A DNA stretch of 64,000 nt, from positions 10,580,643-10,644,642 of the forward strand of contig CM047429.1 of assembly GCA_026168455.1 (NCBI GenBank), given 5' to 3'. Positions 10,838 through 22,399 of the stretch are shown one piece after another; positions within the stretch are counted from its first letter, which is position 1, and each line of letters opens with the position of its first letter. This DNA is from Theocolax elegans. Its lineage: Eukaryota; Arthropoda; Insecta; Hymenoptera; Cerocephalidae. Below the pieces are notes generated by a model. The model saw nothing but the letters and a program-made list of their open reading frames with translations, ran no database searches and was not told the DNA's origin. The position numbers were made by a program, and so were the translations under genes.

Positions 10838-12000
10838 ACGTTCTTGAACCTCATGAATAATTGATTCTTGATTTTGCTGACCAGTGATGGAAAAACAGCA
10901 GTTAAAGATTCAATCTTATCCACTTTACCTTTCAACATCTTAACTTCCTTTATAAGAGGCCTGAGTGTTTCGCAAGTATTTTTTATATGAGATAAATCAG
11001 CTTGAACATTATTTAATGCTTCGCTGACACAGGTAAGGCCCTTATCAGTACAAGTTTTGCATTTAAATCATAAGAGGTTTAGATTTCAGCTCCGCTACCT
11101 TGACCTCAGATGCTGTGAGATTCGAGCAATTTGAAACTGCATGAAATAAACCATTGCATACACAGCAAGAAACTATAACGTTGCCTGTAACGAAGTCTTT
11201 TTTACACGCCCGACAGTTCGACATACTCAAAATTTAAATATAAGATTGTACACTATTAATAATTAATATAATTTGTTCAAGTATAGAGTCACTATGATAT
11301 AAGCATAACTTAATACACTCATACACACGCACATGGAGAGAGATACTGTAATCCGATATAGCTATATATACTACCAAAAAATTAGATTGTTGCACTTAGA
11401 CATACGTTCTTGAACCTCATGAATAATTGATTCTTGATTTTGGCTGCTTAACGCTTCTTGGGCTGGAAGTTGAGATGCAGCTTTCAAGGCCTCTACATCA
11501 CTGACCAGTGATGGAAAAACAGCAGTTAAAGATTCAATCCTATCCACTTTAACTTTCAATGTCTTAACTTCCTTTATAAGAGGCCTGAGTGTTTCGCAAG
11601 TATTTTTTATATGAGATAAATCAGCTTGAACATTTTTTAATGCTTCGCTGACACAGGTAAGACCCTTATCAGTACAAGTTTTGCATTTATAAATCATAAG
11701 AGGTTTAGATTTCAGCTCCGCTACCTTGACTTCAGATGCTGTGAGATTCGAGCAATTTGAAACTGCATGAAATAAACCATTGCATACACAGCAAGAAACT
11801 ATAACGTTGCCTGTAACGAAGTCTTTTTTATACGCCCGACAATTCGACATACTCAAAATTCAATATAAGATTGTACACTATTAATAATTAAATATAATTT
11901 GTTCAAGTATAGAGTCACTATGATATAAGAATAACTAATACACTCATACACACACACCTGGAGAGAGATACTGTAATCCGATATAGCTATATATACTACC
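10800..12000 (-). repeat. Tandem duplication of LINE 5' region and ORF1 start
   Basis: Sequence at about 11378-12000 repeats at about 10808-11370, including the ORF1 N-terminal region, the bases just upstream, and a GAGAGAGATACTGTAATCC stretch. Differences are a 62-base deletion and small indels in the proximal copy. The shared edge is CTATATATACTAC at about 11367 and 11999. Confidence 0.85.
11371..11856 (-). pseudogene. LINE ORF1 N-terminal zinc finger and coiled coil (duplicated copy)
   Basis: The peptide carries a PHD-like cysteine/histidine pattern (CCVCNGLFHAVSNC then CKTC) followed by a heptad-rich coiled coil (LKNVQADLSHIKN, KEVKTLKVKVDRIESL). It ends after MSKCNNLIF because the tandem duplication boundary is reached at about 11371. 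The same sequence, with indels, is repeated at about 10810-11225 next to the ORF1 C-terminal part. The preferred start is the second Met (MSNC). Confidence 0.65.
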
Positions 12001-12672
12001 ACGTGTTCACCGTTATAATACTTAAACTTAACCCAATGTGCACCTTTTAAAAATCCGCTTACAGACTTATAATCTCAACGGGAATCGTGGAATGTAATAT
12101 ATGCAAGCGGTAAAGTTGAGTCGCGAAACAAACTCCAATACTTAAATAGAAACTTTATGATAAATAAACTATTAAAAATTAATAACTATTGTAGAGCAAT
12201 ATAAATTTACTATTTCAGTACAGCGCCACCTTACGGAGATAAATCATAAATTAATATTTTAATTAAAGCAATTTAATATTTTTATTTATAATTGTATAAT
12301 ATTTAAAGCAATATTTTTCAAATCTATAGATGTTTTATATGTATATAAAGGTTTTGCAACATCAGAAAAGAAGAGGCGTAGCGCCGTTGTTAACTTTAAT
12401 ACTGTAAAATAACCATAAATAAAAAAAATATTGAGTTTTAAAAATCAACGAAAAAAATAGCTTAAAGTAGTTAAATTGAGATCCTGTGCATGTACACTAT
12501 TAAGTATATTCCTATAGAACAGCAAAATCATACATAAGAAAGGGATCATTTAATTTTACTAATATGCTAACTTGTTAATTATTAAAAAACTTATGACGCA
12601 TATGTGTCATACCGTACCCCAGGAAAGAAAGTCGTGACATACATATGTGTCATATCGGTCTTAACCTGTTAA

Positions 12673-14019
12673 TTACTGACCCTAAACAATCGACTATTTA
12701 CTAATTTCCACCTTCATTTCAAACTATTTAATATCATGCTAATTAGCAAATTAAAATTTCCTTTACAATTAAAATCTTTCATTATTTCATCATTTGACCT
12801 AAAGAATTAGATAAGTAATAAAACAATAAAAATTACATGGAAAATATGAATATAATAATTCTAAATGATACATTTATTTTACTTAATACAATATGTATAT
12901 ACCATAAAATAAGATTTAACAAATAGAAACAAGGCATACTGAAAAATTTATTATTAAAAAATTGTATACTTATTGCGTAAATATATAGATTAAATATTTA
13001 ATTTCATATAAAAACAAGTTTTAACCTGAAATACTTGCAAAATGTATGTCTAATAAAATTTTGTAAAATTTGGATAAAATTAGACAACACTGTATTTGGC
13101 AAACTGTAAAATATAGGTTCTAGTAATACAAGTATTCTAATAAGTTTGCAGAAAATATCAAAGAGGAAACACCTACAGTTTTTGAAAAGGCCAAACTCAA
13201 GGAAATTCCACCACCATAATGAACAAAGAGTAAAATAAGCCTTCTTTATTTTAAAGTCAAGTTTTGGTTAGGATTTACTGGTAAATATTCCATACAAATA
13301 TATCAAAGAAGTTTATACCTATATAAAAGAGTAAATAAAATAATAATAAAATAATAATAATAAAATAAAAGAGTACACGGTTATGGTAACAGGCAAACGA
13401 ACTTTTGCAATTCTGTTAACTTAAATCATTCTTATTTGTATTAACGACATAGACCTTGTTAGAATAGTTACATGTGAAAAATATACAAATTTGAAGAAAA
13501 TATATTTTTATCTTAATTCATCATAATTAATAAAACTGTAGAGATTAACATTACCTTATTTTAAAAAAAAAGTTTATAATAAATAGATTAAAGTGAAAAA
13601 CTATGCTCAAAAACTTGTTTTTATTCAAAATATGTTTTTCATATAAATTTACTGTAATTACATACAAACCATAAATATTTTTAAATATGATAGATATAGT
13701 TGCAAATTTACTTATCTCTTCATGTGTAATAAAAAAAATTTTGAATTGAATATTGACAGACAAGAAAATTCATTTATTACATAAATCATAATATCAAAAA
13801 ATTAGTTGTTTATTATTAATAAGTTTGAATTCATTTAAGTCTTTTTAGACAAAATATACAAAACGATGTAAAGCTTGACTCAGTATAACTTACTTAATTG
13901 TAATAACAAAAAAATCTGAGGGGTTAGTTAGCTGTAATAAGGGCTTACGCGCCTGCATACTTGCGTCCAGGCGCTATCGCGCCTTTTGATATAGATTTTC
14001 CAAATGTATATGTAAAAAA
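12673..14019. other. AT-rich intergenic region with one weak exon-like stretch
   Basis: No firm gene. At 13152-13219 a GTTTGCAG acceptor-like tract is followed by 21 open codons rich in charged residues, ending EIPPP and TAA; this may be a terminal exon but I cannot place it. A run of TAATAATAAAA lies at about 13335-13368. The minus-strand frames at 13551-13763 and 13928-14167 are A/T-driven. Confidence 0.3.
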
Positions 14020-14250
14020 AATCATCTGGTGCCATTCTGTACAGTATTACAAGTAATCTGTCAAATTTTGATGTAAATTCATTGAATATTAGAATAATAT
14101 GAAACTGTAATTTGTAAGAAACATAATCTGAAAAGGCTATATTAAATTGAGAATTACAATTCAACATTATTCTTCATCAATACTTAATAGATTTACAACA
14201 AAATTTTACAGATTACTTGTAATACAGTACAGAATGACGCTTTAGTACCA
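14020..14250. mobile_element. Small inverted-repeat element (MITE-like)
   Basis: Arms of about 75 bp are inverted copies. Left arm has CATTCTGTACAGTATTACAA then GTAATCTGT and AAATTTTG; right arm reads the complement at 14160-14240. It is noncoding and about 230 bp long. Confidence 0.65.
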
Positions 14251-15317
14251 AAAACTTTGTTAATAATTGATAAACTAAAAATTGGCACATATAATGTAGA
14301 TTATATTGCTAGCTATCATTGTAAAAATTAATATTATTGTAAAAATTATAATGTGTCAACTATAAATAAATATAAAATATAAATACAATAAAATAAATTA
14401 ATTACTTATAGTTTTGGATTTTTACTAAAATATAAGTCTATATAAGGAACCAGTGTAATGTTATCCTAATAATAAAGTGATTGTTATTCAATTTTATTAT
14501 AATTTCGTAAACATTACATTAATTACAAATTTAAATTCTATATCATATTTACGTTAATAACAAATATTTTAAAGCAAATAACTATACAAAACTATAATAA
14601 ATATTAAACAATATTATACTTAATGTATTTAATTTGAATAACACATGTGCAAGTTTATTAAATATAATTGTAACAAAGTTTAAATAAATAACTAATATTT
14701 AATTATATAATGAAAATTAAAATATTTGTAAGAGAAATTGAACAAATACAATTAATATTATAGTCATGTATGTGATAAATGAATGCTATACTTACATAAT
14801 ATAAATAGTTTTCTTTCGAAAAGTATGATAATTTATTTATATTCGTCCAAGCCATATTAACAGGAAAATTTTTCCTTTAAAAAGTTATTCACTCCGGTCT
14901 ACAATAGATATGAATAGAATGTCAGTTAGCATACCTTGCAGAAAGCTTCGTAAAATCGGCACCCAAAATTATTAATAATTAAATTAGGCAAATTTAGTAA
15001 TTAAAAACCGCTTGCGCGTCAAAAAATAATACAAAAAACTTCATTAATATTTTTTGCACCTTGACTATTTTTCTCGAAAAAATTAGAAAAACATTTGAAA
15101 GCTAAAGCAAGCAGCACCCATTTAAAAAATAATTTTGTTTTTATATCGCTAGTTTATATTTTAATAACTTTTTTTACCGATTTCACTTGCGCGTCTGACA
15201 CACATGCAGAACCCGTAGGAATAATTACATTATTTTTTATATGTAATGCATACAAATTAAATTATTTATTTGCGGGTGTCAGGTACGTTTTGTAATTTGA
15301 AATGTCTGCAAACCTTT
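14251..15317. other. AT-rich intergenic region
   Basis: Very AT-rich. Nothing recognisable apart from short ATTTAAATA-type runs. A plus-strand frame at 15095-15295 has hydrophobic stretches but no family resemblance and lies just outside the foldback element; not supported. Confidence 0.4.
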
Positions 15318-15772
15318 TTTAACCACCTGTACTCCAGCCTGCAAATATGTCGTATTTACTATAAAAAATATACTACGAGGCGGCATTTAAAATACCTTTT
15401 TTTTCCGTGTTGGTTATCCTAGGCCTTTTTGGTTCTTGGCCCAGATGTACCCATAAAATACCTTTTCTACGAAAATTGGTTTCGAATACTGCCGAAAAAA
15501 CAAGAATATCTCGTCAATAAAACAATGATCCGTACCATTCGAACGCCAAAAAACTGCATCCATGCTCATTTAAACTGCACCTTCGCTAAAATTTGCATAT
15601 TTTATATAATGAGTTTATAAATAATATAAAACCAAATTTGTATATTCATCTAGTGATAAAGTGCCTATGCGCATGCGCGTTTACAAAATGGCCGACTAGG
15701 CAGGAATAAAATAATAATTCAAATGTAAGCTCTGAACAGATTCGAGTTATAACCACTCAAAACGTACGAATA

Positions 15773-16159
15773 TGTAGCGTCGCCTACCCGCGACTCACAC
15801 ACACACACACGCGCCTTATCGTCGTCACCAGCGCGCAGGCGCAGAAAGCAGCTTCTGCTACCGCGCGCCGACTACTGATAAGCTTCCGCCTCACTTCTTC
15901 ATCATGACTCGGACAGCACGGACAGTCTCCTGCTCGACTCAGCGGAACGCGGAACTGTAGGTCGCTTCGTGTGGCACATCCGACCACGTTGTCCTCGTGC
16001 CGATTGTATCCGCGTCATTTACGCGCATCTCAATACTCTTTTGTAATTTATAGTTTAGAGTTAATTTATCATTAAATATCCAATTTAGATAAACACGTAT
16101 TTTATTATTCTTTTGTGTGTACCTTCCTGGTCGACAAGTAAAAGCAACGTGCTTCTAAA
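15773..16159 (+). repeat. Gypsy 1 5' LTR
   Basis: Starts TGTAGCG and ends CTTCTAAA directly before the primer-binding site. It contains a short CA microsatellite near its start. It matches the 3' LTR except for a block swap near 15899-15938 and scattered changes. Confidence 0.85.
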
Positions 16160-16374
16160 TTGGTGACCCCGACGTGATATCCGGTCAGTGAGGTTAACTT
16201 TTGACTTTCTTTCTTTTTTTTTGACTTTTTCGTCGTGACCGCGTGTGCATGCTTTGTGTGCATCAACGCCGCGGAACACTTTTCGTTTTTTTTAACTTTG
16301 CGCTTAGACCTTTTTTGTGATTTTAACAATCGCTGTGCGGCATGTGTGCTGTGATTTTAAGCTGGTGTTAGGGC

Positions 16375-17470
16375 ATGTCAGTGCCGCCTTCACCACCCGA
16401 CAGCGAGTTCTCGACGCCCGGCGCCGTCCGTCTTCGTGGTGATCTCACCCCGGGTGTGCGCGACACGCCCGCCTGGGAAAACTCAGCGGATCTCAACGCC
16501 ACGATCCGCTCACCTGACGGTTCGATCGACGACGAGGAAGGTGAGTTTCGCTCACGTCTACAGCGACGAGTACACATCACCATGGCGCAAGGCCAAGCCG
16601 CCGGAGGTGGCATACCTCCGCCTTTTGACGACCAGCAAGTCTTCGTCGCTCCACCGCTTCCGGCAGAAGTCGCTGCCCTGGCCTCGCTCACGCTGCCACC
16701 GTTCCGAGTCAACAACGTCCATGCATGGCTCCTGCAAAACGAGGCTCTGTTCCTGGGACACCGCGTGACTTCAGAGCGCACCAAGTTTTACCTCACCATC
16801 GGGGCACTGCCTCCTGCGCCGCTCGACGAGGTAATCGATCTGCTGTCTCTTCCAGAGCAGCAGCATTTGCATCCTGCTCTTAAGACCAGACTGCTGCAGC
16901 GGTTTGCTGATTCCGAGGAGAAGAAGCTCGACCGACTTCTCAACCGCGTGGAGTTGGGCGAGAAGTGAGATCAGCAACCATGCCGGCAACAACGCCACGG
17001 CCGAGCTCATCAAGGTCAAATGGCTCACCATGCTGCCGTCTCACGTTCGCAACATCCTGAAGTCTAGGAGCCCGATCGAGGAAGTAATCTCCACGGCCGA
17101 TGCCTTGGCCGACACACCATCCACACCACCTGGGGTAGCTCTCATCGCGCCGCAGTCATCGTCACTGCAGTCAGCGCCTGCCGACGTCGCCTCTTCGCAG
17201 GTCATTCTGACGCAGCTTCTTAGCATCTGCAGGGAGATGTCGGGTCTGCTGAAGTCGTTCACCGCCCAGACGCAGCGTCAGCGTTCGTCGTCGTCGAGTC
17301 GTCAGCGCAGCCGTGGCCGTTCACCATCTCAGCCGAGAGCAGCCGACAACACGTGGACCGTCCCCGAGGGCATTTGCTACTACCACGTTCGCTGGGGCAC
17401 TGGCGCTCAGAAGTGCAAGTCGCCATGCTCGTATGCCCGTTCATCATCTGGTTCTTCGGGAAACCCATAG
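16375..17470 (+). pseudogene. gag: Gypsy 1 gag (capsid and nucleocapsid), frameshifted
   Basis: The first frame (16375-16968) gives a proline-rich N-terminus and a capsid core: LPPFRVNNVHAWLLQNEALF near residue 115, then a leucine-rich segment ending RLLNRVELGEK. A frame change at about 16960 moves the rest into another frame (16904-17470), which carries LTMLPSHVRNIL, a serine/arginine-rich stretch, and a nucleocapsid-type box CYYHVRWGTGAQKCKSPC near the end. This arrangement is usual for arthropod Gypsy gag. The shell protein packages element RNA. The single indel would prevent full-length gag. Confidence 0.8.
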
Positions 17471-17479
17471 CGCTGCAGT

Positions 17480-20470
17480 GTACGCGGGCGACATCCTCCA
17501 GCTTCAGTGTCGCCATTTCATCACCTCCGCCGACGCTTGTGGAGAATCGTCTTCACGTCACCTATAGGAATTCTGGGCTTTGATTCCTCATCGACAGTGG
17601 TTCGGCGGTCACCATCATACCCTACAAGCCTGGATTAGCTGTGGTGCCCGACGCTCTTCGCTTGGTTTCGGCGAACGGCACCGCCATAAACACGTACGGA
17701 CGCAAGGTAATGTCGTTGGATTTAGGTCTCCGTCGCGTCTTCGTTTAATGAGTGCTACTGGCCGACGTGCAATCGCCCATCATTGGAGCCGACTTTTTGG
17801 CCTACTACAGTCTCGCCGCGGACTTGAGGCGTGCTACTCTTCAGGACCTGCAAACCACGGTAGCTGCTCCAGGGTCCATGAAGCCTACGACTGCTCACTC
17901 CATTGCAATGTGTGCCTTTGCTGTCAACATCTTCGGCGATCAGGAAGTGCAGAACCTGGTGAGCGCCTTTGCCAAGCGCTTCGCGGACAGTCATGGTGCT
18001 GTCCGAGGACCGCACGCTGACGTCAGCCACCATATCGTCACCACTGGACTACCTGTCTTCGCACATGCTCGCCCTCTGCTGGGTGACAAACTCAAGGCGG
18101 CGAAGAGCGAATTCAAGGCTCTCCCCGAGGCCGGCGTGATTATCCCTTCCAGCAGCCCTTACGCCAGCCCGCTCAACATCGTGACTGGCGATTCCGGGAA
18201 GCTGCGTTTTACTGGTGAGTACAGGCCGCTCAACCAGTAAACAGTCCCGGGCCGATATCCGCTGCCGCGGATCGCCGACTTGCTGCTGCAGCTTCACGGC
18301 TGCACCGTTTTTACCACACTGGACTTGGAGCGTGCATATTTCCAGATCCTGGTAGCTGAGGAGGACATCGCCAAGACGGTAGTCATCACTCCTTTCGGAC
18401 TGTTCGAGTTCCTGGGGATGCCTCTTGGTCTGCGTAACGCCACGCAAACGTTCCAGCGGTTCATGCACCGTCTGCTTGGCCATCTCGACTACGTAAAGGT
18501 CTACCTGGATGACATCCTCATTGCTTCGGCCGACATCGTAGAGCATCGCGGACATCTGCGCAACGTGTTTGAGATCATCCTTAGCAGCGGTCTTTCCGTC
18601 AACTGGGACAAGTGTCACTTTGCCAAGCCTGAGGTACAGTTTTTGGGCTTTCGAGTTTCCGTTTCCGGTTTTTCAGCTCCCCTGAAAAGGTTAACACTAT
18701 TGTCAACAACCCGAAGCTGAACACCGTCTCGGATCTGCGTCGTTTCCTCGGCTCGCTCAACTATTTTCGAGCGCTCATGCCACACGCCGCCGAGTCCCAG
18801 GCGTTGCTGAACGACCAACTCAAGGGCGCCAAGAAGAAGGATCGTCGCAAAATCTGGTGGACTCAGCAACTCGATCAGGCATTCGAATCTTCAAAGCTCG
18901 CTCTTGCCAATGCGACAACCACCAGCTACCTCAGCCCGGATACCAAGCTCATCCTCACGACGGACACGTCTTCAACTGCGCTAGGAGGTTCACTGGAGCA
19001 ACTTGTCGACAACGTACGGATGCCTCTCGGTTTTTTTCTCGTAAGCTGTCATCTGTAGAGAGGAACTACAGCCCTTACGACCGAGAGCTCTTGGCTGCGT
19101 TCGCTTCTCTCAAATGCTTCGCCCGCATCCTGGAGGGACGAGAATTTGTGATTCGGACCGATCACAAGCCTTTGGTCCGAGCTCTTCACCAGCATCCTGA
19201 CAAGGCTTCGCCCAGGCAACTCCAGCAGCTCGACTACATCAGCCAGTTCGCGGCCACCTTCGTCTATATCCCAGGTGAGGACAACGTCGTGGCAGACGCG
19301 CTTTCTCGCGTTTTTGCGATCAACATGCCGTCTCGCCTTGACGCAGTCACCATCCAGCAGGCTTAGCAGCTCGAGGGTGCGTCACCCCCGCTGGATTCAC
19401 CATCTTCACTCCAGCTGCAGTCACTGCTCATCGACGGTGTCCAAGTCTGGTGCAGCGTCTCAGCTGGCCTTGTTCGGCCGTACCTCCCCGCATCGCTCAG
19501 AAGGCCAGCATTCGACGTGGTCCACGGACCAGCTCACCCAGGCGGTCGAGCCACCTCCAAGCTGTTAAAGGAGAAATTCGTCTGGCCGGGCATTAGGAGT
19601 GATGCCATTCGCTGGGCACGTGAGTGCGTCGCCTGCCAACGCGCCAAAATTCATCGGCATTCCAGCTCGTCACCTGGACACTTCGACATACCGCAGGCCA
19701 GGTTTAACCACGTTCATCTAGACCTGGTGACTATGCCGCTGTCGAAAGGCTTCAGATATTACCTTACCATCATCGATCGGTTCACCCGCTGACCCCAGAC
19801 AATACCACTCTGCGACATGCAGATGGACACCGTAGCCTTGGCATTCTTCGCGACCTGGATCGCGCTCTTTGGTACGCCACTCACCATCACCACCGACCAG
19901 GGGTCACAGTTCGAGTCGGCCCTGTTCTCGTCACTCGCCAAGCTGATAGGTTCAAACAAGGTCCACACTACGCCGTATCACCCCCAATCCAACGGTATGA
20001 TCGAGCGTTGGCATAGGACGCTGAAAGCCGCTTTGATGTGCCACCCGCACATCCCGTGGCCGGACATTCTTCCCACGGTTTTGCTAGGCCTCAGAACCGC
20101 CTTCAAGCAGGATCTGCAGGCCTCACCGGTGGAGCTTCTTTTCGCACCACGCTCAGAGTGGCCGGAGATTTTTTCGTTTTCCAGGAGCTCCCTGCAACGC
20201 CGACGTCCTTTCTGGACAAACTTCGCGAATATTTTTGCACTGTCCAGCCCTCTCCAGCTGCGCACCATTCGGGTAACAAGACCTTCGTGCACCCGGACCT
20301 CCAGCACTGCAAGGCCGTTTTCAAGACGGTTGCCACCATCAGACCACCGCTGACACCGCCGTACTCGGGCCCGCACCTGGTAATTAAACGTCTGGACAAC
20401 AAGCGCTTCGTTATCGACTTCCACGGCTCGTCCAGGACTGTCTCAACAGACCAGCTTCGTCCACCTTACC
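17480..20470 (+). pseudogene. pol: Gypsy 1 pol: protease, RT, RNase H, integrase
   Basis: Domains in order: aspartic protease with LIDSGSAVTIIP at about 17587; IIGADFL at about 17780; RT with LDLERAYFQI and YLDDILIAS (about 18500-18530); RNase H with TTDTSS, YDRELLA and RTDHKPLV (about 18958-19180); integrase with CxxC (ECVACQ), HLDLV, TTDQGSQF and NGMIERWH (about 19625-20010), and a C-terminal GPHLV segment near 20370. Active-site residues look kept, but reading is broken. Indels occur near 17750, 18700, 19030 (T run) and 20150. In-frame stops occur at 18238-18240 (TAA) and 19790-19792 (TGA). Other breaks lie before the protease and between RNase H and integrase. It is a dead copy. Confidence 0.88.
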
Positions 20471-20654
20471 TGGCCGAGAACGATCTGCCAGCAGGGTATG
20501 CTGCCCCCACACCTTCACAACGGCACGTGACCTTCGCGTCATCGACGGCGCAACCAGCCAGCACCACTACAACGACGTCTTCGACCTCCCAGCCCTCACC
20601 TTCAGCATCATCTTGGCCGCCTTCTAATCAGGCGTCCTCCAGAGGTGGAGTCGT

Positions 20655-21158
20655 TGTAGCGTCCCCTACCCGCGACTCACACACACACACACACGCGCCT
20701 CATCGTCGTCACCAGCGCGCAGCCGCAGGAAGCAGCTCCAGCTACCGCGCGCCGACTACTGATAAGGTTCCGCCTCACTTCTTTTTTTCTTTTATTCTTT
20801 ATTATTTATTTTAGTATTAAGTTTGCGAAATAAATGTACCAGCGTGATTCTCAGAGGACAATCTGACTCTTCTTGTCAAAATTATGTATTTTTGCCTGAC
20901 TATTATGGACCATAAGTCCTTAGTCTAATAAAATTATTCAGCGGAACGCGGAACTGTAGGTCGCTTCGTGTGGCACATCCTGCCACGTTGTCCTCGTGCC
21001 GATTGTTTCCGCGTCATTTACGCGCATTTCAATACTCTTTTTTAATTTATAGTTTAGAGTTAATTTATCATTAAATATCCAATTAAGATTAACACGTATT
21101 TTATTATTCTTTTGGGTGTACCTCCCTGGTCGACAAGTAGAAGCAACGTGCTTCTAAA
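20655..21158 (+). repeat. Gypsy 1 3' LTR with a replaced segment
   Basis: Starts TGTAGCG after the purine tract and ends CTTCTAAA, as the 5' LTR does. Bases 20784-20938 (155 bp) are unrelated to the about 40 bp at the same place in the 5' LTR. The rest is near-identical, so the change came after or during integration. Confidence 0.85.
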
Positions 21159-21162
21159 AATA

Positions 21163-22330
21163 CAATATTGTTCAATTCTTATAATTTGACATATTGAAAA
21201 ATACATTTTTTAATAAATTTTATTTTAAAAACTACATCCTCTTAATTAAGTTAGAAAAAATGTATACGCTCGGTATGCGAGTCGATAATTTAAATACGGA
21301 TCGTAAATAAGAAAATGTATCGGTGTAATTCCAACGCAAAAAAACTGCATTTTAAGTGGTTATAACTCAAATCTGTTCAGAGCTCACATTTGAATTATTA
21401 TTTTATTCCCGCCTAGTCGGCCATTTTGTAAACGCGCATGCGCATACGCACTTTATCAGTAGATGAATATACAAATTTGGTTTTTCATTATTTTAAATGA
21501 GCATGGATGCAGTTTTTTGGCATTCGAATGGTACGGATCATTGTTTTATTGATGAGATATTTTTGTTTATTCGGTCATCAGAACCTGTATATTTCGTTTT
21601 TTTTTCGGAAAATTAAAAAGGGTGCAATTTTCGAAACTAATGTTTTTGGAAAATGCAGTTTAAAAGCCGCCTCGTAGTATTTTTAATATCAAATATTATT
21701 TATTGCAGGCTGGGGTATAGGTGGTCCTTTTTTATATTCCTCTATTCTATAGATCTGGAATGTTTCAGATTTCAAACTAGCGACTTATAAGGAACATGTA
21801 ATAGTAAACCATGAAATATACCAAATCGTCCTTCTTAGTATCATTATTAGCAATATTGATTACTTTATTAATGGTTTTACTTGAATGTACATAACTATAC
21901 TTTTTTATATCTTTTTATTTATTTCAACAAAAAGTCGATATGTAGTGATATAGTTCGATAAAATTCGATATACTTCGATATAGGTTTCTTTTATGTATGT
22001 ATGCACTAGAAATCAAGACGCGCGATACGCGCGCCCCTAATACAAAATCTCACGTAAGATCTCACGTGAGATTTTGTATTAGGGGCGGTTATTCTTTTTT
22101 CTGCTGCCTTTTTCTTCTACTATATTATATTATTGATATTTAGTAATTACTCACATATTTAATTATTTCTAAATAATATATACAGAAAATAGTTTATAAA
22201 AATAAAAATTATTAAAAAATTTAATTTCATTTAAAATTTTATAAATATTTTTGATAACTAATTGTATTATAAAGTATAAATTAGTTATATAAATTTTTAA
22301 TATGAATTAAGTACAATTCTTTAAAAACAT
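21163..22330. other. Foldback right arm, then AT-rich spacer
   Basis: Contains the right foldback arm up to about 21735. Beyond it lies AT-rich DNA with a GATATA(G)TTCGATA-type repeat cluster at about 21935-21985 and a perfect palindrome at 22034-22085. No gene seen. Confidence 0.5.
22034..22085. repeat. Perfect 22-bp-arm palindrome
   Basis: CCCCTAATACAAAATCTCAC plus GT is followed after eight bases (AAGATCTC) by its exact complement, ending GTATTAGGGG. It is preceded by a CGCGCGATACGCGCG-like run. It may be a terminus of a DNA element or a very short foldback. Confidence 0.85.
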
Positions 22331-22399
22331 GCTTTTTTTATTTTCTTTTTTTCGAGTCTTTATCAAAATATATTTTCATAGCATCCCACATCCGAACTC

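Larger units (their letters stand above)
8309..12000 (-). mobile_element. Non-LTR retrotransposon (Jockey/CR1-like LINE), internally deleted
   Basis: On the minus strand the order is 5' region, ORF1 with zinc finger and coiled coil, ORF2 with AP-endonuclease, a fragment of reverse transcriptase, a C-terminal tail, then a (TAAA)n tail seen on the plus strand as TTTATTTATT at 8309-8333. The 5' segment is present twice in tandem (about 11371-12000 and 10800-11370). ORF2 lacks almost all of the RT. The copy is nested inside piggyBac element 2 and cannot be autonomous. Confidence 0.8.
6615..12668 (-). mobile_element. piggyBac element 2, TTAA-flanked, about 6.05 kb including a nested LINE
   Basis: A perfect 13-bp terminal inverted repeat, CAGGTTAAGACCG (6615-6627) and CGGTCTTAACCTG (12656-12668), is flanked on each side by TTAA (6611-6614 and 12669-12672), the invariant piggyBac target. 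Subterminal palindromes of the type GACACATATATGTGTC occur near both ends (about 6760-6835 and 12595-12655). The left half holds a piggyBac transposase remnant on the minus strand. The middle is occupied by a LINE at about 8309-12000. Without the LINE the element would be about 2.4 kb, a usual piggyBac size. Confidence 0.85.
15773..21158 (+). mobile_element. Ty3/Gypsy LTR retrotransposon 1, degraded
   Basis: A 5' LTR (15773-16159) is followed by a primer-binding site starting TGGTGACCCCGACGTGAT, then gag, protease, RT, RNase H and integrase. A purine-rich tract AGAGGTGGAG precedes the 3' LTR (20655-21158). A 4-bp direct repeat AATA flanks the element (15769-15772 and 21159-21162). The order RT-RH-IN defines Ty3/Gypsy. 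The element is much richer in GC than the AT-rich DNA around it. At least seven frame breaks or stops are seen in gag-pol. Confidence 0.9.
15318..21735. mobile_element. Large foldback DNA element interrupted by Gypsy 1
   Basis: Left arm 15318-15772 and right arm about 21310-21735 are inverted copies over roughly 430 bp. Shared blocks include CCAGCCTGCAA at the outer ends, TACTACGAGGCGGC, AATGATCCGTACCATTCGAA, TGCATCCATGCTCATTTAAA, GCGCATGCGCGTTTACAAAA and TGGCCGACTAGGC, and GAGTTATAACCACT at the inner ends. There is no coding capacity of its own. The Gypsy element occupies its interior near the left inner boundary, so the foldback is older than the Gypsy insertion. Confidence 0.8.

Noticed and set aside
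16368..20424. Many long minus-strand frames across Gypsy 1
   Set aside because: GC-rich coding DNA yields antisense frames; all conserved motifs are on the plus strand.
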